From Phyllostachys edulis (Eukaryota; Streptophyta; Magnoliopsida; Poales; Poaceae), in assembly GCA_036346405.1 (NCBI GenBank), contig CM070548.1:87627333-87691332 (forward strand): 64,000 nucleotides of DNA, written 5' to 3'. Of the stretch, positions 21,669 through 32,232 are shown piece by piece (the first letter of the stretch is position 1; each line of letters starts with the position of its first letter). The notes beneath the pieces are model-generated. The model did not search any database. It was not told the DNA's origin and saw only the letters and a list, made by a program, of their open reading frames with translations. A program made the translations under genes and the position numbers.

Positions 21669-24600
21669 TTAATTAAAATATAGACCTTCACGATGATCGA
21701 CGCAAGATATAGCTAGCTTCCTCTTTGGGTTCTTCCTTGAGCCTAATGCCGTTTCGAAAGGAGGCAACTCGTCAAATTGATTGTATTCTTCCTCGTCCAT
21801 TACATTCTCAACTCCGACAATCCTCCTTTTTCCATGAAGAACTACGTGGCGCTTCTTATTTGCCGGGTCGGTTACATAGAAGACTTGAACAACTTGGTTA
21901 GCCAGTACGAATGGTTCGTCTTTGTATCCAACACGTTCGAGGTCCACGGTAGTGACACCGTACTTGTCGACCTTCACCTGTGGGAGATGGACCCAACGGC
22001 ACCGAAATAGGGGGATCTTGAAAAGCACGTAGTCGAGCTCCCATATCTCCTCTATTTGCCCATAGTAGGAGCTCCTCATCCCATCGGTACCGAATGCATC
22101 TATGCGGACACCACTGTTCTGGACAATGCTCTTCCTATCCTGAGCTGCCGTATAAAATGTGTACCTATTTATGTCGTATCCTTGCCATGCGACAATTGTA
22201 AATTGTGGCCCTCGTGCCAACCATAGCAGCGTATCATCACTTGATGACCTCCCAGTGATTCGCACCTTTAACCATTCGTTGAACAAGCGGTTGTGTTTCT
22301 CTCGTGATCCAAACCTCCGACCGGTGCGGATTACATTGGCGCACCATGTCTTTGTGCTCGTCGATGTATGGGGACACTTGTGTCATGTGTTGCAAGACCG
22401 TGAAATGGGCTTGAGCGCACGTATCAGATCGGGAGTGATTGATTTCCTTCCGATGGTCCCGATACCATCCATCTCCCCTCATGGCGAGATAGAGGCACAC
22501 CTATCGGTTCCACGAGCCATGTAGTCGACGCAGAACTCAATGACCTCTTCGGTTGCATAACCTTCGATGATCTTGCCCTCGGCCGAGATCGATTCCGTAC
22601 GAGGACTTGAGAATTCTCATGTACCTCTCGAACGGGTACATATGACGCAAGAACACAGGGCCACATATCTTTATCTCTTTCACAAGGTGAACAATGAGAT
22701 GGACCATGATATCAAAAAATGACGGAGGGAAATACATCTCAAGATGACATAGAGTCGTCACCACCTCGGACTGCAGAGCATCTAGTCCTTGGGGATCAAT
22801 GATCTTCCGAGCAATTGAGTTGAAAAATAACACCTCGAGATTGCCACTCGGACCTTGTTTGGCAAGATACTTCTAATTGCAACAGGAAGCATTTGTGTCA
22901 TCAGCACATGACAATCATGAGACTTCATACCAATTAATTTCAAATCTTGCATAGAAACAAGGTTCTTAATGTTAGTGGAGTAACCAGATGGGACTTTCAC
23001 ACCATGCAAGCTCTGGCACAGTTCATTTCTCTCGGCCTTGGATAGAGTGTAGCAAGTGGGGAAGGTACGTTAAATCTCAGATCGGTCCCTTCTGGTGCTA
23101 ACTCGGTCCCTATGTTCATATCAACCAAGTCACGCCATGCGTTAACACCATCCTTTGTTTTGCCACTAATGTTCAGCAAGAGACCAATCAAGCTATCACA
23201 TACATTCTTCTCACGCATGACGTCGATGCGATGGTGAACTTCTAAGTGCTCCCAATAAGGCAAGTCCCAAAAAATTGACCGCTTCTTCCAAATGTTCTTC
23301 TCACGGGTTCTTAATTTACGCCCCTTCTCAAGCACAACATCGATATCCTTAACCATATCATAGACCTCTTTCCCTCTAAAAGCCCTTGGAGCTGAATCGT
23401 TCTCCTTATTTCCGTCGAATTATTTTTTCATCTTGCGGTATGGGTGACTCTTGGGAAGGAACCTACGGTGACGCATATACACAGTTTTTGCGCGAGTTGT
23501 TCAGCCATACACTCTCCGTAGCATCTAAGCAAAGGCGATGTGCTTTGGCTCCTTTTGTATCAAGCTTCGACAAAGTTACCAAGGGCGGGAAAATCATTGA
23601 TTGTGCGAGAACAATATGGCGCGTAAAGTGAAGTTCTCTCATTTGTACGCATCCCATACCTGTGCCCTTCGCTCCACAAGTGTCACAAGATCTTCCAAAG
23701 AATGGTGCTAGGTACACATCAATATCATTCCTGTGTTGCTTCGCCCTTGGATAAGTAGTGACATCAAAATGTACTTCCGCTTCATACACGACCAAGGAGG
23801 AAGGTTGTACATACATAGATTCACGAGCAGGTGCTATGCTTGCTCATGTTACCGAAAGGATTCATTCCATCTGTACTCAACCCTAACCTTATGTTCCTTG
23901 TTCAAGACCGAACTCTTCAACTCGATCAAGTTTCTCCTTTGGCGTAATCAACAGGTGTCTTAGCTTTCCATCTCTCTTACGCTCTTCCGAAAGTGCCAAC
24001 GCAGAATCTTGCCTCCTTTGGGTTCGCAAATAAACGCTTCAAACGTGGGATCACAAGAGATACCACAACATCTTAGCAGAGGTCCTTGCTTCACCTTAGC
24101 AAGATTCGGACGCTTGTATCGGGATGCTTTGCACACGGGACATACATGCATGTCCGCATACTCTTTACTGATAGAGGATACAATCGTTCGGACATGCATG
24201 TATTCTTTCTACTTCCATTTCCAATGGACAAATAACCTTCTTTGCTTGATAGGTGCTGCTGGGCAACACGTTTCCCTCCGAAAGGATGTCCACTAGGAGA
24301 CCTAGCAACGCCGTGAAACTCTTATTGGACCAACCATTGCTTGCCTTCAATTTCAGCAGTTCAAGTACGGTTGACAACCTTGTATATTCCGGCTTGCAAC
24401 CAGGGGAACAAAGGTCTCACCGAGTCCTCCCTTAAGCCCTCGAATTTACAAAACTCTCTCTCACTGTAGTTCTCTTCTGCATCGCGTAGCATCTGATCCA
24501 GATTGTCATCGTGCCACCTATCCTCATCAAAAGCACAGTTCACATCCAGGAAATCGTTGACTTCCTCGGCGATATCGTCATTATTAACTTCGTATAATCG

Positions 24601-24843
24601 CTCTTCACCGTGATCGTCCAATATGTATACCCTTTTTGAAACCCTTGAATCAAGTGCGCTTCGATTTGCGCGCGTTGTTAAACATCTTGATTACATAATC
24701 AATGCATGGACAATACATAAAATTTATCCCTTCTTCAACATATCACCTTTCGTGGCTCTTCTAAAAGCAACCACGCCATTAATGTACTCTTGACTCACAC
24801 GGTTCACACCGTACATCCGTTTCGATCTATCTACACTACGCAT
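21669..24843 (-). pseudogene. TNP2-like CACTA transposase
   Basis: The ATG at 24843 gives the N-terminal transposase-associated domain (MYGVNRVSQEYINGV, MYCPCID). An acidic segment follows (24621-24361), then the Transposase_21-type core (WSNKSFTALLGLLVDILSEG, CPVCKASRYKRP, FWDLPYWEHLEVHHRIDVM at about 23270). Next come DUF4218 (LHHLEMYFPPSFFDIM-like, about 22740, PFERYM) and DUF4216 (RCRWV, YKDEPFVLANQVVQVFYV, about 21850-22000), with a stop at 21669. This domain order is that of TNP2, the En/Spm transposase that cuts at CACTA ends. Frame changes occur at least at 24750, 24640, 23940, 23000 and 22540, some possibly introns; the first are true frameshifts inside the conserved N-terminal domain. 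Confidence 0.85.
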
Positions 24844-24849
24844 GTAACA

Positions 24850-25900
24850 AATTAGTGTCAAATTGATTAGCGATTAATTTATAGCAAACATAAAGGGTTA
24901 TAGATCGTTACCCTTGGAGCTCATGAAGAAAATACAATTCCTCTCCTTTCCTTCTCCTCTCTAAGGTGGTGCAATGGGGGAGGAGGCGGTGGGTGTTGGA
25001 GGCGCTAGGGGCAGGGGTCCAACCTTCTCCTCTCTAAGCTAGCGAACGGATAATTATTGATTATCCGCATGATTGTTGATTAGATACGAGACAAAAGACA
25101 AGAGGAAGATCCTAATAACTAGCAAGTTGGTCGCGCGATTCTTGGTATCCGCTTTTGATATAATTGAAACAATAAACCACTTTGTGATGATGTTTCTTCA
25201 TGGATAAATGGAGGAAATATAAAATAGATCATTGCACATGTGACTTATCTTGGTGTGTCATAAATTCTTCTTTTTAATCATTCTAGAAAACTACTCATGA
25301 AACTAGTTCGATTAAGACTTTCACCTCTTTGTGCGTACTTACTGTTTTGTCTCATCGTTGCACAAAGGAATTACACCGATTAAAGGCTACATGTTTTGCT
25401 TTTCATTTTCTCGAATTTATATCATAGTTTTGGTTCAATAACATCCAATGGTTGCTATAGTTTAGGTTTAATTAGGGTCCATCAAATTGAGAGCTAGATG
25501 TTTTGCCTTTTTCTAAGAATTTATAGCTTTTGTGAGAAGTATTAATTGAAACTTAAACCCTATGCTTTCGATTAAGGAATACAACAAAGAAAACAAAACA
25601 TTAGGGTCCATGTACGAGTAGCAAAATAAGGAAAAATCATTAATCAATAGAGTGGATAAAGGATAATAAGTATTACTCCATCTGCTTAATTAGGGAGGAG
25701 CCGCAGTTGGAGGAGAGCTAGGGCGGGAAGTGGCGCTGGGGAGGAGCAAAGAGATCTAAGTGGAGCCAACAATAGGGGTTGCTCCAAAGCGGTAGAGGCG
25801 ATGGCGAATGGCAAGAAGGCGGCAATGGACACAACGGCAAAGGCGGGCGGTGAACACAGCAGCGGTCTGGCGAGAGGATGTGTCGGGCTCAATTTATATG
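24850..25900. other. CACTA upstream region of TNP2 gene
   Basis: There is no recognised protein. On the minus strand, 25890-25690 is a GC-rich leader-like block (short Pro/Ala-rich frame) followed by AT-rich DNA, probably a long first intron ending before the TNP2 start at 24843. Confidence 0.4.
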
Positions 25901-25904
25901 AAGC

Positions 25905-26105
25905 GAGATATCACTGCACGGTTCTTAATCGTAACCGTTTGTGATAATTAACTATCACTGAGCGGTTCTCATTCGTAACTGTCGTAGCCTATCACTGACG
26001 GTTCTCAATAAGAACCGCTCAGGATATCCGCCAATCATGCACGGTTTGTTAATAGAAGGAACCGTCTGTGATGGGGCGTCTACTATAGCCTGTTTTGTAG
26101 TAGTG
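25905..26105. repeat. CACTA right subterminal motif array
   Basis: Seven or so copies of ATCACtGaCGGTT-type motifs in both orientations, then GGGGCGTCTACTATAGCC and the inverted terminus TTTTGTAGTAGTG. Some copies carry the GAGCGGTT core and others the GACGGTT core. Confidence 0.85.
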
Positions 26106-26940
26106 TCCCCCACTTGGTGCCCGATGCACAGGACGTCGTGTTCATCGATCGACCGCAGCTCATGGTCTTTATTATGTTCTTTGACTCTGCTAAGATGTAC
26201 TTCAAAGTGCTTAGCAGCCTCGGTACTATGTGTGGGCTACGGATGGTGGTCTCCAATGCGCTTGCGATGTGCTACGCCCGCTCCAACTGAAGTGACATAC
26301 AAAATAGGTTCAGTAACGAAGAGTACAAGTATCATCAATGAAACGACCAGAGGTTGTAAGTATCTTATGGTGTCGTTACATCGCGAAGCGCTGTGACGAT
26401 TGAATGAGTGGCAGAGGCTCTTCTGGTGCGTCACCTGCTCTGGGCGCTCCGGTGGAGGAAGGGTGAGTCTGGCGCGCGACGTGGTACATACCACTCCAGG
26501 TACTCACCGTGCGTCCATACGTTGTACGGCCGCTGCTCCTACAAGATCTCCAAGTGCACCGTCTCTGTCCATGCCGTAATCCACTCGTGCTGGACTGCTT
26601 GCCAGGCCATCCTCGATTGCCTGCATTTTCAGAAGGATTGATGTTAGAAAGAATACATAAGAAGTGTAAACATTACTCAGATGAAGTCTGCAGAGTGACC
26701 GTCATCTCATCCCACCGAAAGTTTAAAATGTGCATCTCGGCCCTCCACCTGTCCACAAGTGCTGACAGCAGACTATCGTCTAGGGTGAACTAGCATCCGA
26801 CAGAGAGCATTCTCGCAAGGGGGAACAAGCCCGTGTCCTGGAGGATTGGGACGTAGCGAGCGTCTAGCTCCCAGTAATCCCTCCCCGACCGAAGCAACAA
26901 GGGCGGTGGGCCATCTGTGTCACCAGTGATCCATAGCTCG
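26106..26940 (-). pseudogene. Plant-mobile-domain (PMD) protein, core exons
   Basis: On the minus strand, reading from 26940, the PMD signature is clear: ELDARYVPILQDTGLFPLAR, then DDSLLSALVDRWRAEMH and WDEMTVTLQ. A second exon near 26640-26480 has HEWITAWTETVHLEI and THGEYLEWYVPRRAP. PMD proteins (MAIN/aminotransferase-like family) exist as host silencing factors and as passengers of transposons. A TAG replaces a residue just before the FTLDDS stretch (about 26790), so this copy is a pseudogene. The 5' part of the first exon lies across the solo LTR at 30097-30154; the remainder lies beyond the CACTA insertion. Confidence 0.7.
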
Positions 26941-29900
26941 TGTAACAACCCAAATTTGTTTTTCCAGTTAAAAATAAAAAGTAAATTATTTTTCTGGAAT
27001 TTTAAAAGTTTTCCCTATTTAGTCTGAAGCCAAAATAAATTATTTGCAAATTTAATTACCAATTATGAGTTAGAAATAATTTTATTAAGTTCAAATAAGT
27101 TAGGAAATTTCTGTGAATTTTTAATTAAATTTTGAACTCATTTAGCTATTTTCTAAAAACCTATTTCCTTTATCTCCCTTTTGTATTTTTTAAAGCCTCA
27201 AAAATTCGAAAAATGCTTTGGGCCGAAAGCCTTTGCTCCCGACCCATTTCCTCCTCACTAACCTGCTTGCACTCGACCCACCGCCTGGTGCCGCCGGCCA
27301 CCCTTTTCTCGCCCTCTCTCTTCGCCTAAGGGCCCCACTCGTTAGCCTCTCCCCCAATGCTTCTTCTCCCTCCCATTGCTCGCCCATGCCAAGCAGGTGC
27401 TCATACCCAGACAAGACGCCTCACCCAAATCACTTTGTCGCTCGCTAGGCCGCCCCATCAACGCGCATTAAATGCCCATCCCACAGCTGTCCATTCTTGC
27501 ACCTGCCCTCCTCTCTAACTTCGAATCCCACTGTTTCGCGCTATGCCCTGTGCCAGCCAGAGCTCACCCGTGCGCCCATGTCGTTGAACTCCTCCCTCTC
27601 TCCTCCTCGGCCGCTATAAATGGAATCCCCCGGAGCCCCTCGCTTTCCCCTCTCTTTTCCCCCATTTCCCCCTCTTTTTCTCTCACCTTCGTTCACAGGA
27701 TTTTGAGCTCCAAGTGCTCCAGCCGAAGCTCGCACCGTCGGTGATTGCACCACTGTTTAAGGTCCTCTACCACCTCCATCCCCATCGACAACTTCGTACG
27801 GTCGGGCTCTACCTCGTGCTCGCACCATCTCCCTTCGAGAGCCACTAGACTGTCGTTGCCTCCTTCGCCCGCATCTCACCTCTGGCCATCTCATTGTGTC
27901 TCGCCACCGCTACTTCGTGCACCAGGTCCAGCATCGCCATAGCCCTCTTTCATGCACCCTCGCTTGGCTCACCATGGCGCGTAGCGCCAGTGAGCTATGC
28001 GCCCGAGCCGCCGCCGTCCAATGTGTCGATGTGGTCGCCACATGGCTAGCCACGTCACGACCACCTCACCTCCTTCGCCTACGTGGCATCCCACATAGAG
28101 CCTGCGTCAGCAACTCGCCTGGACCCTTGCACTGTTGCGTAAGCCGAGTCTACGGTGGACCCTCGTGTCCTCGTGGATCCAGTCCAAGAGACATGGGCCC
28201 ACATGTCAGTGGCACAAGCCATTTTCTTTTTGATAAATAATTCGACCGAAAATCATAAATCCCCTCGCTGACATCAGCATGATTGCAATAATAGATTTTC
28301 CTTTATAAAATTAATTCCAGAAAATCCCCTTTTTCATCATTTTATATATTTTCAAACTTTCGAGAGCCCGTTCTCCTTTGTTCGAGCTTCGATTCGAGTG
28401 ATTCAAATTTATAAATTCATCTAAAATCAATATCTAGCTATCTACACTGAAATTATTTAATTAGGAGTTTATTTGAATTTATTTTATTATTATTTCAATT
28501 TGCTTCGCTTTCACGTGTAGATTTCGACGACTCCAGGAAAACCGAATATTTCAAAGAAGTAGATCCTTAAGCATTTGAGCAAGGCAAGTTACATCTTTGA
28601 TCATATTGAATCCAAGTATTTTAATTTATTTAAATTCTGTTTTAAATAATTGTTGCATGCTTATTTAAATTTAAGTAATTTAAATTCTGTTTTAAGCTTT
28701 ATAGTTATTCCCAATTCCATTGTACAACCAAAATTTGCTATTAAATTAGCTATTTATTGATACCTTAGTTAAAATCTAGTTGATACATTAGTATAATCTA
28801 GAATATGTTGAAAAACATTATGCTTAGACAATGCTTAGACAAAAAATGTTTAATTTGGGGGGAATTTAGCCAAAAGTTCAACTATGATTTTAAATGAGAC
28901 TATAGTATTTTCCTTACCATAGAAATTTATTAAATGATTTGACTTGGTAAACAAAATGAAACTTGATTTGGACTTGAGCGAAATGGACGTTTGGATGGGT
29001 GTATGTTTATGCACGGGATCGATTCATTTCTATGATCGAGGCCCAGGGTTTTATTGGAAGTCACCCAAGTCAGTTAATGATCGGTCTTCGAGTCGTATGT
29101 TGCTAAGCCCCATCGTACTACCACATGTCCTGTGTGGGAGGGACCTGGCTAAATAATTTGTATCATTTCACCGTGGTTGTGCCATCCGGTTGCGTGGGTG
29201 TCTTTATGACCTACTTTTATGTATTCCCACATGGCACAAGACGGGGCTTAAATTTGACGGGTTTCTATCCAAAGGAAACGAAACCTTAGCAAGGCATAAC
29301 TACGATTGGAATGACGCATTTTAAAGGCCTTGTGATATCACTTAGTCGTACACCTACGGAAGTGTGTCAGACGGATATTATAGATGATATTATCTTGTGG
29401 TTAAAGTTGTACAACCTCTGCAGAGTGTAAAACTATTCGAATAGCCGTGTCCACGGTCATTAACATGCTGGCAAAGCCACTCCAAGTTAGAATTTGGTTT
29501 TGTCTTCAAAAGACTTTATCAATTGTTTTTGGATAGTTCATCCAATTGGGAAATTTGGCGGTTTGCCATGTGATAGGAAGGTATCCTTCACCACTATTAT
29601 ATAGAGGTTATCTTACTATAAAACATGAAAATGAATTTTAGTTATAGAATAACTGTTTTGGAACTTAGTACAAATATATGAAAAGAAAACATTGCGTTAT
29701 ACAAAATCAACTCTATAAGCCTTCCTTTGATAATTCCTTGCATGCATTACAATCCGTTATTGGGTGTAACTTGCAGAGTACATTCATTTGTACTCACCTT
29801 GCTTAATAAATTGTTGATCAGGAGAGGACTACTACGAGGAGAATAAAAACATGGATGACTAGGCTTCACCCCCAGACGATTGCCTATGGCGAATCATGTG

Positions 29901-30096
29901 GTCTACCTTACTTTTTTGCTTCTGCTATATTATGCTTATTGGCTTTATGTCCCTTTTGTAACAAACTTTAATTATTATCAATGAATGACGTTTTATGGTT
30001 ATGCTATCAACTTTTGTTTGACTATGTACACTAGTTGTTCCTGGACTAGTGTATGAAACACAGAGAATCTAGGATCCTTCGCTCATGGGTTCGACA
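26941..30096 (+). mobile_element. Solo LTR, 3.16 kb, Gypsy (Tekay/Del-like)
   Basis: It starts TGTAACAACCC and ends GGGTTCGACA, with flanking pentamers GCTCG (26936-26940) and GCTTG (30097-30101), a target duplication with one substitution. It splits a PMD exon whose reading frame continues across the insertion once one duplication copy is discounted. It shares GTGTAAAACTATTCGAATAG and the CACCTACgGAAGTGTGT block with the solo LTR at 9069. The GC-rich stretch 27200-28200 encodes no recognised protein; it is the usual LTR leader region. Confidence 0.85.
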
Positions 30097-30154
30097 GCTT
30101 GCACCGGTGGTTTTCATCGTAGAAGGGTTCCAGAAGCTCCGGTAGAGATATGGC
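30097..30154 (-). pseudogene. PMD protein, start of core exon
   Basis: A TTGCAG splice acceptor precedes the exon at 30154 (minus strand), which reads AISLPELLEPFYDENHRC up to the solo LTR. This is the N-terminal lead of the PMD fold and joins in frame with the exon at 26940. The first exon(s) upstream were not identified in 30155-31250. Confidence 0.65.
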
Positions 30155-31399
30155 CTGCAACAGATAGAATAGAAGGAATATTAGTGAGAAGATTGATAAT
30201 GACGATAAAATGTTGCAAATTAAAAATTATGTCCAAATGAATGCAACAAATTAATGTTTACTAATTTACTAGTACAAAATTAAATACAACTATTTATACA
30301 TGATCAAATTATTAAGGCTTACTAGGGCCACAAAAATAATTACGTCTAATTAAATACAACTAATTTAATTAGCACTAAGTAATGATGGCTAGTTAATTAA
30401 GACTTAATTTCAACTAATTATTTACAACTAATTCATTAAGCTAAGAATTAGCTAAAATGTGTCCAAAATGTGTTGCTCTGATCATTAGCTACCCGTAGTG
30501 CGCCTGGGATATCATAGGTTCACTTGTTTATGGGAGGCACTACCAAGAGATTTATGGAGCAAACTTGTATGTAAATATCTACAACGAGGTTGTGACTTAC
30601 AATCATGTGAGCTAATTATTTCCACTAGCAGTTGTACTTTTGTGGGAATTGTAGTATTGTACTCATATGTTTTGTTAGATCTTCTCTTCTTCCATTGAAA
30701 TTTTAATTCTTCGCCTACTATCCCTTTATTAGGAGGATTTAGTGGGCAACTGGTCATTTTGTTGAGATTAATTGAGTTTGCTGAGGCTTGTTGAGATTAA
30801 TTGAGTTTTGTCTGTTCTTTATCATGGATGTTGGATGGTAGACATCATATGTGCCCTGTATGTGCATGAGCCCTTTTTTGTTTCAATGTTTTCCCCTCTG
30901 TTAAGAATTATGCATCTATGTTAAAACTAATTAATTACGTAATATTAATTTAACTGTGGCTAATTAATTACGGCTAATAAAGTCAAACCAATTTTGATAC
31001 GAAAATTTCAAAAAGACTAAAATAAGTACGCCTGGAAAATGACAACTAATTAAGTACGAAAATTTCACTACGACTATTTTAGTAACAACGCCATTAATAA
31101 AGAACTTAGAAACAAGGAAAAAGTTACCTACTAATACGACTGCAAATGATAGCGGTTAATAACGCTAAACCGTTCTCGAAAATAAAATCGATAGAGAATC
31201 ATAGAGAGAGTGACCGAGCGATACGGTGAAACTAAATCATTCTCGCTCACTACTTATAGGCGCTGCGAGGGAGTTCTTGCATGCTTTTGAATGCATGCAT
31301 GCATGCAGGCTGCAGACATCGACGACGACTGATGGGACAGAAAGGTAAATGCGATGGCGACTCAGCGACTGATGGAGGTAATGAAAGGGAGGTGAAATG
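30155..31399. other. Upstream part of PMD element, no gene recognised
   Basis: AT-rich DNA with repeated CTAATTAATTACG/AACTAATT-type words, no convincing exon. Near 31252 the minus strand has CGCCTATAAGTAG, a plausible TATA box for the PMD gene. Confidence 0.4.
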
Positions 31400-31599
31400 C
31401 TGGGGTGGAGGGCGTCCGAAATGCGGCCATGTGGAGGAGACAGAATCGTACGGTCACCATGCGAACGAGGGAGAAACACACGGTGACTGTGCGGATGAGG
31501 GAAAACTGTAATGAGCATGCTATTTTTGTAAATCCGACACGGCGACAACCATTTTTATAAATACGATTATAAACAGTGCCAATACGAGAAAAAAAAACC
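31400..31599. repeat. Right inverted end of the PMD element
   Basis: An inverted counterpart of 13570-13790. On the minus strand GGTTTTTTTTTCTCGTATTG leads into GCACTGTTTATAATCGTATT, then a TTTACAAAAATAGCATG segment and CCGCACAGTCACCGTG modules. Confidence 0.65.
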
Positions 31600-31612
31600 C
31601 CTCTTCCCTCGA

Positions 31613-32232
31613 TCTGGCCAAGACGGCAACGGTAGGACAAGCGTCCTGAACTCCTGACCCAATTTTACCATGCAGCCGCGTTAATTTTTTTGCCACGTCC
31701 CCGTGCTATTTTGCGTATCGAGAACACTTTGCATCTCAGGAAAAAGAAAGTCAGCGACCGCCCACCATCACCACGATATCTTCCATCTTTTTATCTTAGA
31801 AAAGAACACTATCACTCTCAGTCTCCTCTCTCCTCCCTTTCTCTCTCCACAACAATTTTGTCCGCTTGGGAGCCAGCCCACAACATAACACACCACCATC
31901 CCCTCCTCCTCTCTCTCTACATGTAAAGAAAAGACAGGCAGTTTGCACAGCCTTCTCTCATATCATCTGCTTCCTCTCTCTCCACCTTCTCTCACACAAA
32001 AACAAACAAGCTCAAATCGAGCTAAATAGACCAAGCTAGCTACCTTCAAGAAACCCTTTCTGGAACGCCTCTTCAGGTGTCCATCTTCTTTAGCTCTGAA
32101 TTTGTTGGACTTCTTGGGTTGTAGTGAATTGCCAAGAAGAAGCAAAGAGCTAACTCCAAGCTGTCTCTTAGCTTGTAGTACACACCTACGTGCTAGAGAG
32201 GGAAAGGGAGAGAGAGAAAGAGAGAGGTAGTC
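31613..32232 (+). promoter_or_regulatory. WRKY gene proximal promoter and 5' UTR
   Basis: This is the only DNA between the PMD element and the WRKY start codon. From about 31925 it is a pyrimidine-rich leader (CTTCCTCTCTCTCCACC and similar). No ATG occurs between 31922 and the WRKY start at 32233, so no upstream ORF precedes the start within that leader. The transcription start and TATA box were not pinned down. Confidence 0.5.

Larger units (their letters stand above)
15635..26105 (-). mobile_element. Complete CACTA (En/Spm) transposon, 10.5 kb
   Basis: The termini are CACTACTACAGGAAGCC at 15635 and, inverted, CACTACTACAAAACAGGC at 26105. Both are flanked by the 3-bp duplication TCC (15632-15634 and 26106-26108), exactly the CACTA signature. 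Subterminal motif arrays lie inside both ends. Two minus-strand gene units follow: a TNP2-like transposase (24843-21669) and a C48/Ulp1-like protease protein (19281-16231). Both are damaged by frameshifts, so the element is structurally whole but probably not autonomous now. It lies inside the PMD pseudogene of the older MULE-like element. Confidence 0.92.
13570..31599 (-). mobile_element. PMD-carrying MULE-like element, split by a CACTA and a solo LTR
   Basis: The two ends are inverted repeats. GTATTGGCACTGTTTgcggTCGTATTTgTAAAAATGG at 13579 reappears inverted at 31585, and CCGCACGGCCACCGTGTGGA-type GC-rich modules follow inside both ends. The flanks CTCTTTGCTCGA (13558-13569) and CTCTTCCCTCGA (31601-31612) look like an aged target duplication, with the usual 9-bp MULE window matching at 7 of 9. 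Removing the nested CACTA and solo LTR leaves about 4.4 kb with a minus-strand plant-mobile-domain pseudogene. No MULE transposase was found, so it would be non-autonomous. The inverted ends are clear; the class assignment is inference. Confidence 0.6.

Noticed and set aside
31690..31926. Small ORFs upstream of the WRKY start
   Set aside because: They end before or outside the pyrimidine-rich leader and lack any family features; no ATG occurs between 31922 and 32233.
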